DNA of 64,000 bases from Ptychodera flava (taxonomy: Eukaryota > Hemichordata > Enteropneusta > Ptychoderidae): the NCBI RefSeq assembly GCF_041260155.1, contig NC_091944.1:28400332-28464331 (forward strand). Direction: 5' to 3'. The notes below the pieces were generated by a model. It worked only from the letters and a program-made list of their open reading frames with translations. It was not told where the DNA came from and searched no databases. Position 1 is the stretch's first letter; every line of letters starts with the position of its first letter. Made by a program: the position numbers and the translations under genes. This document shows positions 56,743 to 64,000 of the stretch, one piece after another.

Positions 56743-58940
56743 ATGGCTGCAATGTCTGAAACCAGATTTCTGGAAGAAATTGACCAAGATTTTCTGTGTT
56801 GTCCAATATGTCGCGAACAGTACAAGTCTCCCAAAATCCTTCAATGTCTGGATACGTTCTGCGAACCATGTTTACTCAAATTGGTAAAAGGAAAACGATT
56901 TGTAAAGTGTCCTGTATGTAGACAGAAACGTTACCTTCCTGTTGGAGGAGTTAGAGATCTAAAATCCCACTCCTTTATGAGCAACTTGATTGAGAAGTTT
57001 AATCAACGGATGAAGGCAGTTCAAAATGTTGAGACCAATTGTGAAGGATGTCAAAGGGATACTGCCACTGCAAGGTGTGTAGACTGCAACTATGATCTCT
57101 GTGATTCCTGCGCCACTTCTCATGAAAATCTGCCCATCTCAAGGACTCATAGACTTATGAAAATTGACGATTACAGGAGAGCTATAATTTCAGGTGAATT
57201 GATAGTACCTGTGGTGGAATATTGTAGTAAACACAGTGACAGCAAGATTGAATTTTACTGTGAAACCTGTCAAGTACCTGTTTGTTCGAAATGTACAATA
57301 GTCGAACACCGCATACCAGAGCACAATCACAGGAACTTGAAGGATGCAGCAGATGAGTATCTTACAGACTTGAAACATATTGTCGACGAACTGAAAGTAA
57401 AAGCACGGGAACTGAAAAGAAAAACATACTGGCCAAGGAAATGCAAAGGGAACTAGTTGAGCAGTACAGAAACGAGGAAAGAAAGGTAAGGACGAAAGCA
57501 GAAGAAATGATTCAAGAAGTGCGGAGACAAGAGAAGATTCTGCTAGATGAATTAAATAAACTGTACAAGCCGAAAGGAGAGGCAGCACGGGTAGACATAG
57601 AAGAATCAGAACTAAATCATGGAATTATTATCAGTGTTAAGAACTACATAGTGACCCTGATGCATCACGGTAATGAGATGCATCTGCTTTCGACAAAGGG
57701 CGATGTAGATTCTCGTGCAAAACAACTTATTGCTAGCGAAACAAAACCACAAACACAGCATGATGTAGTCATCTTTGAGCCAAGTGAAACATTCCAACAA
57801 TCTGAACTTCTCGGGACACTGAAATCAAACATCTGTATTTCAAACTGCACAGTTGAACACTTCCCTAAACCAATCATGAAAGGTGACTCTGTTAATGTAG
57901 TAATCAAAACAATGGATTCAACAAGAAATCAAGTCATCCCAACCGAGCCAGTAATAGGGAGGGTCAGAAAACCTGACAAGTCTTTGGAGGACATTGACGT
58001 ATTTGACAACAGAGACGGTACACATAATGTGTTACTGAATGGGCAAATGGAAGGCAAGTATGAACTTACATTGACAGTAGGAGGTCAACAAATACCAGGC
58101 TGTCCTGTCGTCATTACTGTTGTTAAAGGGTTGGTAAATACTGTTCACGGAACAGCCATTGAAGATATAAAGTTCAACTGCCCGATGAGTGTGGCAAAAA
58201 ACCGGAGGGGTGAACCTGTTATAGCTGACACCGAAAATCACAGATTAATAACAATTGGGAACAGTAATCTACAGAAAATCAAAACATTTACAAAATTTCA
58301 TAGACCCTTTAGGCCACGTGACATAGCTATAGCAAGTGACAATACACATTACACTTTAGATAGCAATAACACCCAGGTAGTCGCCAGTGATGAGGATGGC
58401 AATGTTTTGAGATGCTTTGGACAAAATGAGTTGAGAAATCCCTATGGAATAGCTGTTAACCCTATAAATGGCAATGTGTATGTGACAGACCGTCGCAAAG
58501 GCTGTGTCAAAATTTATACTAAATTGGGTAAATATCTGAGATCATTTGGGTCAGAAGGTAGTGGTGAAGGGCAATTCAATTGGCCCTGGGGTATAGTAGT
58601 AGGAAGTACCGGAATGGTATTTGTAGCAGACTACAATAACCAACGTATCCAGGTATTTGATTCGCGAGACAAGTATTTATATTCCTTTGATTGTGAGAGT
58701 GGGGATGGTCAACTGAGAGCGCCAAAGGGAATTTCGCTTGAGGGCGATAGATATGTGTATGTTAGCGCGAACCCTGAGTTCCTACTGCAGTTTGATATGA
58801 GTGGTCAGTTAGTTTGTCGTTGTGAGAGTGGTGTTGGTTTGCTGAACCAGCCCGCCGGTATTGCAGTGACAGATGATGTACCATGTAGGGTGGTTGTAGC
58901 TGATAGCTATAACAACTGCATCAGAGTTTTCGTGCTTTGA
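56743..58940 (+). CDS. TRIM-NHL protein (RING, B-boxes, coiled coil, filamin, NHL)
   Basis: Intronless host gene. I take the ATG at 56743 (MAAMSETRFLEEIDQDFLCC); the same frame is open 15 bases further up only through a TTG. RING C3HC4 at about 19-62 ('CPICREQYKSPKILQCLDTF', 'CPVCRQKRY'), B-box 1 at 99-140, B-box 2 at 162-200, coiled coil at 205-285, filamin/ABP280 domain at about 365-465 ('KGDSVNVVIKTMD', 'GCPVVITV') and NHL beta-propeller to the end ('PYGIAVNPINGNVYVTDRRK', 'WPWGIVVGSTGMVFVADYNN'). This is the TRIM2/3/71 architecture: E3 ubiquitin ligase with a propeller for RNA or protein binding. One frame slip lies near 57,415-57,430, in the A-rich run 'aaaagaaaaac' within the coiled coil; both sides align to one protein of about 730 residues, so it is an assembly error, a recent mutation or a young pseudogene. 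Confidence 0.85.
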
Positions 58941-59710
58941 ACTGAAAAATACCGGTAACGCCATAAGGTCATTTCAAGATATTCAGAAAACGTATTTGTA
59001 AGAAATATTCAGACAGTGGAACTCTCACAATTCTGTATTGAGCAGTACCAATTTTGATGCCTCTTTTAACGTTGTAAAATGTATGTTTTGGCCATTGTGA
59101 ATATTACAATATTATTTAGTATGTTCATTTCTCGAAAGAGTAATGAAAAATTCAAGAGGCCATTAAAATTCCGGCGTCACTAAATTTGGGCTTATTTACT
59201 TTAACAATCAATAAATTTGCATGTTGATTCTGGTCAGTTATGTAATGATGAACTTTTCTAGACTTCATCAAAATATATTTGTAACATTTTGAAGCTTTCA
59301 TTTTGAAGACATACTGTATAAAAGAACTTGCGGAATGGCTTTGTGACAAGTAGCTTACCCCAAGTTTGCATTGTATTATGAATAACAAGGCTTTGCATTG
59401 TCGCTAATGTTGAATCCTTGAGTAGAGAATGTAACTTTCAATTAAAGGAAAAGGAAGTGTGGTTACTCGCAAAAAAACGTTGCACAAGAAACTAAGCTTT
59501 ACAGTTTTCACTGGAAATTTACTATTCGTAGATTACCAAATTGTGTTAAGCTTTTTCACTGGAAAAAAATTGATTGTCCTTTATGTAAACCTTGCCAAGT
59601 ATACGACACTTATAAGCATATATTTTGGGAATGTATTGTCGCAAAAATATACGGAGTTTTACGGAGAAAGTAACAAGTAAGATATTACAAATGCCATTTG
59701 AGTTAAAGTT
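58941..59710 (+). other. 3' region of TRIM-NHL gene, no further gene
   Basis: AT-rich; probably includes the 3' UTR. I see no second gene. Confidence 0.5.
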
Positions 59711-59889
59711 TGTATAGTTAATTGCACGAGTAGGTGTGCTGTTACAGTTGTAATCACCACACTTATGGTCAGGAACTTGTAAACATCACGAGGCCGAAGG
59801 CCGAGTGATGTTTACAAGTTCCTGACCATAAGTGTGGTGATTACAACTGTAACAGCTCACCTACGAGGTGCGATTAACGACTTATACCA
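59711..59889. mobile_element. Foldback element / long hairpin, arms about 70 bp
   Basis: The arm 'ctgttacagttgtaatcacc' and onward (59738..59797) is almost exactly inverted at 59798..59857 around a GC-rich 'gaggccgaaggccga' loop. The outer part (59711..59737 against 59858..59889) is inverted with small gaps. No coding frame. Likely a foldback MITE. Confidence 0.8.
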
Positions 59890-60288
59890 CGAAAAACAGG
59901 CCAATCTTCTCTAAAATTTGAAAATTACTGTCAATAAATCGTCTGCTTTTCATTTGAATACCCACAATGGAATGGAGTGACCAATTGTACCTTGAAAGGT
60001 TCACAGAGGTCATTATGCACCTGGCACGCGAGTTTGGGAGAATGACCTATCCAAGACAAGTAAGGGCTCTGGTCAACTGCAAATCTGCATTTGAATAAGG
60101 GCTACAGAGAGGTATAATGCACCTGTGTAGAAGGAAACTGTTTTAGTCTGATTGGTTAAATAAAATGGCTTGCCTTACTCTGTCGCATTGGCTAGTGGCT
60201 AGCGAGAAGGAATTCAATCTGTAGATGCATGTGATTGCCTCGTGGATGCATCAGGCTTTCAATACCTTTTCGTGTTTTCGACTGGTCA
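59890..60288 (+). other. No gene recognised
   Basis: Unique-looking sequence between the foldback element and the next open frame. I see no motif in it. Confidence 0.5.
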
Positions 60289-60606
60289 AGATGGACCTTG
60301 TCAACTTGTCTGATCTGATGACCCACGAGACTTCCTAGAGTTCCATGGACGGCCATGTAAAAACAACCAAAGTGGATTCTACACGGGCAAACTGCCCTAT
60401 GAGAGCACCCGCTACTACGGAGCGCATAAAATCCAAGATGTGTACTTCAAGTACGTGGCGATTAACACCGGACGGGATTATACTATCGATGACCCTTGCC
60501 AAGGGATAATCAAGTTCTCCTGCCAGAAAATATACGTCTTTACACAAAGCAAATGTGCAAGATGGCTTGGCCAGACTGCCAGCACACTTGATATTCTGAC
60601 AAGGTA
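60289..60606 (+). pseudogene. Unrecognised open frame before Crypton remnant
   Basis: A plus-strand open stretch reads 'DFLEFHGRPCKNNQSGFYTG', 'YYGAHKIQDVYFKYVAINTG', 'CARWLGQTASTLDILTR' and ends at a GT that could be a donor (AAG|GTAATT at 60602). Cys/His/Tyr/Lys-rich, not recognised. It may be part of the same broken element as the tyrosine recombinase remnant at 60803, but phases do not join cleanly. Confidence 0.3.
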
Positions 60607-60802
60607 ATTTATTCTTTTACTAAAATATTTATACACAAAACGAATTCTGTAAAGTTATAAAATTAAATTCATTGACCAAACAGTTTGTTGTGTGTGTGGC
60701 AGTATCACAGAATTTCTTTCGACTATTCCACAAACATTACAAAAAGGCTGTACTTATTTCCATGATATTTGTCACATATGTCTTGGTTTGATAATTTCAG
60801 GT

Positions 60803-60928
60803 GAATGCGGCAACATCTCTGTACCATCAGGGATTCGATGAGCAGCTTATCAAAGAACAAACAGGTCACAGAACAGATGACGGTTTACGCGCCTCAAATG
60901 TACGTCTACTGCACGAAAAAAGCATGTG
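60803..60928 (+). pseudogene. Crypton-type tyrosine recombinase, C-terminal remnant
   Basis: Encodes 'VNAATSLYHQGFDEQLIKEQ' followed by 'TGHRTDDGLRASN'. The 'LY..G..E.LI...TGHR....LR' phrase is the C-terminal active-site region (His-x-x-Arg box) of the Crypton/DUF3504 tyrosine recombinases. The Tyr nucleophile expected just after is not seen (the 'LRxYxR' position reads 'LRASN'), so it is a decayed copy. The frame then runs into the tandem repeat at 60902. Confidence 0.55.
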
Positions 60929-61530
60929 TCAAATATATTACTACCACCTTCATCTAGTGTTAAATCAAAGGAATCTGTAAGTAAACCAGTTTCTCAAGTT
61001 ACGACAAAACAAAGTAACAAAATAGACAAGATTGGTCCAACCCTAGAAGACGCCGAATCTAAAGATGGACAGTCTTCATCAACAAATTATGTTGCTTACA
61101 TTGAGCATGTTCCAAAGAAAGTTAAAATTGAATTATAAAATGTGATGCTATAACATATCAGTAGAACAAATCGTCTTCATTTTGTTTTGAATGTGTGTGA
61201 ATGCTTTAGACATCTCGACTTGACGTCTACTGCACGAAAAAAGCATGTGTCAAATATATTACTACCACCTTCATCTAGTGTTAAATCAAAGGAATCTGTA
61301 AGTAAACCAGTTTCTCAAGTTACGACAAAACAAAGTAACAAAATAGACAAGATTGGTGCAACCCTAGAAGACGCCGAATCTAAAGATGGACAGTCTTCAT
61401 CAACAAATTATGTTGCTTACATTGAGCATGTTCCAAAGAAAGTTAAAATTGAATTATAAAATGTGATGCTATAACATATCAGTAGAACAAATCGTCTTCA
61501 TTTTGTTTTTGAATGTGTGTGAATGCTTTT
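60902..61530 (+). repeat. 321-bp tandem duplication with short Ser/Lys-rich ORF
   Basis: Two copies, from 60902 and from 61223, nearly identical over about 308 bp (one substitution in the coding part and one T-run change). Each contains a frame 'HVSNILLPPSSSVKSKESVS', 'KPVSQVTTKQSNKIDKI' and ending 'AYIEHVPKKVKIEL'-stop, which looks like the C-terminal tail of the Crypton protein. Confidence 0.85.
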
Positions 61531-61621
61531 AGTGGCGCGGCATAACCAAAATTTTCATAACAATTGTGCATTTTGTGATAAAAGCATGAAATTTGGTAGG
61601 AATGTAGATTATCATAATATG

Positions 61622-62003
61622 AATCAATTTGGATACCGAGCCACCACAGGTTGAGCCTCGTTCTGGTGTGGCGGCCATTTTTAAATATGGCGACCATCAG
61701 TCACTATAAAATCCCATAGTTGCTGCTTACGGATGATTGTGTGGGGAATAGTGGACGTATTTCCATCATAAATGCCCATTTAGATCACTATTTGCATATT
61801 TTTATTGTTTTAAAATCAATTTGGATACCAAGCCTTAAGCATAGAGCCTCGTTCTGGTGTGGCGGCCATTTTTAAACAGAGCGATCATCAATTACTGTAA
61901 AATTCCATAGGTGCTTTTTTAAGGATGATTCTGTGGTGAATAGTGAATGCATTACCATCATAAATGCATATTCAGATTTCTATTTGCATTTTTTTATTGT
62001 TTC
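61622..62003. repeat. 193-bp tandem duplication
   Basis: Units start 'aatcaatttggatacc' at about 61622 and 61815; shared phrases are 'GAGCCTCGTTCTGGTGTGGC', 'GGCCATTTTTAAA' and 'CATCATAAATGC'. About 80% similar, no frame. Confidence 0.8.
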
Positions 62004-63370
62004 ATTATTTCATTTTCTCAGAAAAGTGGGTTCTCTTGATAAAATTATTGACAATATGGCTGCCACAAGGCCTAAATGGAAGATTCAAAATTGCAAAATT
62101 TAATGTTTTTTGACGATGAGCAGCTGTTAGCTATTGTGTAAGTAGACTATCAGTAGGTACTGTTCAGAGTTTTTTTTATTTTAATCTTATTTGTAATCGT
62201 TGATGCACCATTTTTAACCATTTTTTAGGCTCGTAGATGGTACGTGTGCATCCTCACACGTACACGTGCGACACTCATCAGCTTTTGCAAACTATTGGCC
62301 TAGATCGGCCCGTGGCTGTGGTGGGGAGGATATGAGGCGTCCAAGTGTAAGAACAGCCTGTCCCATGTTCTTCCAATGGATTGGGTGTTCTTGAGTACAA
62401 CGGCGAATATGTGCAATATTTTGATATTCTAATTATCGTTTCTAAACTTTATAATTAGCCATTGGCTAGTTTTGCAGAGCGTTCTTGATCATAATTCCTA
62501 ACATGGAAAATTGTGCAGGGGATTTAACCCAATCTCTCACTCTTGTTCATCTACATTCATACGTAGGCCTACATACAAAAAACATAATAATATTTACTGT
62601 ATAACAAATCTTTAAGTTTTAACATTTTTGGGAAAATCTCTTATATATCCCATTATTGTCAATGTTAGAGATTTATCATGTAAACTACAATTAGTAAATT
62701 AGTGGCGCCGTTTAAAATTTGACCACGTGGAGAACACGAACATATTTTTATATTATTTTTTGGCTAAATATATTATGTTTTATACATTACTTTTCGTAAT
62801 TCATTTAACATAAAACTGATCTTGTGTAATTTGATATAAATTTCATGATTTACAAATTAGTTTAAGAGTTATTTTAACGTCACGTCAATGGTCTATTGCA
62901 TAAATATAGATTCATGCCCATCATATTTTGAACATCGTATATTTTGGTACTAATTTCTTGATAGTACATAATTTGTTATTCAAATGCAAAAACGGGGTAC
63001 CATAGTCATTAAATGGTATTACTCAACTTTCTTTCGTTTTAACAAACATGAAAGGTAGGGAAAGCAAAGTTCAAACACAATCCTACACTTTTGTCAGTGA
63101 TGTCCGTGCTTGGCACTTCCCAGACCTGTGCTTGCTTTTGCATGGCTTGTCAGCTGGCAAATATTTTATTCCTTTCCATGGTGTTTACATAGGCTAAGAC
63201 AAGTTTAAACGACAATTCTGAGATTGAACATAAACCTCAAAGAGTTTACGTAGTTAAGTAATCATAATAAACAAATTGCACATTCAGTGCTATAGAATTA
63301 CAGGAAAGTTATTCCCAAATTTTGAACGTTTTGAACATGTCAGCGTAGCTAAATTTGAGCTGCTTTATAA
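62004..63370. other. No gene seen
   Basis: AT-rich sequence of low complexity without a supported frame, RNA gene or clear repeat ends. Confidence 0.5.
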
Positions 63371-63935
63371 AGTTTAGAGGCAATAATTAGATCGACTGCG
63401 TATCGGATACATGCTTTTAAACTATAGAAAATCCTTTTAAACTTGAGTTAATTCTTAAAGATCATAAGCGATAATTAGATCTGCTCAACATCGTATATAT
63501 CCTGGAAATATTTTACTGAAGAATGCCTAGCTAAACCTGAGCTAATTTATAACGTTTTAAACGATAATTAAATCGACTAAATATCGACTAAATATTGGAC
63601 ATATCTAGGAAAAAGTATTTAATAAGGCTAACTAACTTCTGCTTATATATGAAGTTTAGAAACTATCATTAGAGCAGTTAAGTATTAGGCATATTCATAG
63701 TTTTTTTAATGAAGAAAGCCAAGGTATCTGACGTATACATATGGAAACTTTGCAAATTCATGAAGTTTAGAAAAGATTATTAGAGCAGCTAAATATCAGA
63801 TATATCCATAATATTTTGTTAATGAAGAGATTGCAGCTTTCTGACTTATCTATACACGTTTTTCTTCAGGTATGCCAAGGTAAACTTGATGTAATGTATA
63901 ATGATTAGAAACGATTATTGGATCAGCTAAACTGT
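63371..63935. repeat. Degenerate satellite, about 95-135-bp units
   Basis: At least six recurrences of 'gataattagatc/gattattagagcagctaa.tat' about 95-135 bp apart, each followed by 'tatcc.ggaaat/ataatattttgttaatgaag' and 'gaagttta'. Strongly diverged; continues towards the window end. Confidence 0.6.
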
Positions 63936-64000
63936 TCCTATTGCCATGTCTTGGTACTCCCCAAAGATGATCCAACGGCTACTAAATCATATTATCTTCC

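Noticed and set aside
60289-60928. Joining the frame at 60289 to the recombinase remnant by an intron
   Set aside because: The apparent donor and acceptor phases do not match, giving an immediate stop.

Overview
The window is nuclear DNA of an invertebrate animal, most likely a marine deuterostome (amphioxus or hemichordate grade) although a lophotrochozoan cannot be excluded. The grounds are GT-AG introns, genes spread over tens of kb, a TRIM-NHL gene and a CUB/LDLa membrane protein, and a dense mixture of Polinton, Penelope-like, Crypton, tRNA-SINE and small TIR elements. There is no operon structure outside the virus-like element.

Host genes. (1) A plus-strand gene (893..29716) encodes a secreted-type single-pass membrane protein: signal peptide, CUB-like domain, two LDL-receptor class A modules, transmembrane helix and a charged tail. 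All five exons join in phase 1 and add up to an exact 360-codon frame. Its first intron is about 24 kb. (2) A minus-strand gene (44916..37272, probable poly(A) site near 33.87 kb) encodes an 844-residue nuclear protein with an acidic linker, an AT-hook and eleven C2H2 zinc fingers in three coding exons. (3) A plus-strand, intronless TRIM-NHL gene (56743..58940) has RING, two B-boxes, coiled coil, filamin and NHL repeats, with one frame slip in an A-rich run. (4) An unrecognised single-exon frame at 24013..24280 has a faint death-effector-domain look.

Mobile DNA. Intron 1 of gene 1 holds a Polinton/Maverick of 16,978 bp (4593..21570) with 338-339 bp terminal inverted repeats about 2% diverged and a perfect 6-bp target duplication, TTCTAA. 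It carries the major capsid protein, penton, fibre-like protein, packaging ATPase, chromodomain integrase, protein-primed DNA polymerase B, a P-loop kinase/exonuclease-type gene and a set of small membrane and coiled-coil proteins. It is a recent insertion but a fossil in reading terms, with roughly twenty frame breaks overall. Just upstream is a mariner-type MITE split by a tRNA-derived SINE tandem; other copies of that MITE lie at 27.9 kb and 30.6 kb. The zinc-finger introns hold a 2-kb hAT-like element (39304..41325) and a cluster of TTAA-flanked MITEs. A Penelope-like retroelement with GIY-YIG domain (51223..55653, minus) has 1.18-kb direct terminal repeats, each with a hammerhead-ribozyme-like fold, and lies between two (AT)n tracts. 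After the TRIM gene come a foldback element, a Crypton remnant with a 321-bp tandem duplication, a 193-bp duplication and a degenerate satellite.

The most notable items are the complete-looking young Polinton inside a host intron, with a kinase/exonuclease gene and a polymerase N-terminal region bearing a Cys/His pair while no stand-alone adenovirus-type protease was seen, and the Penelope element with hammerhead-like motifs. Several near-identical repeats differ mainly by one-base length changes, suggesting that some frame breaks in this window could be assembly errors.
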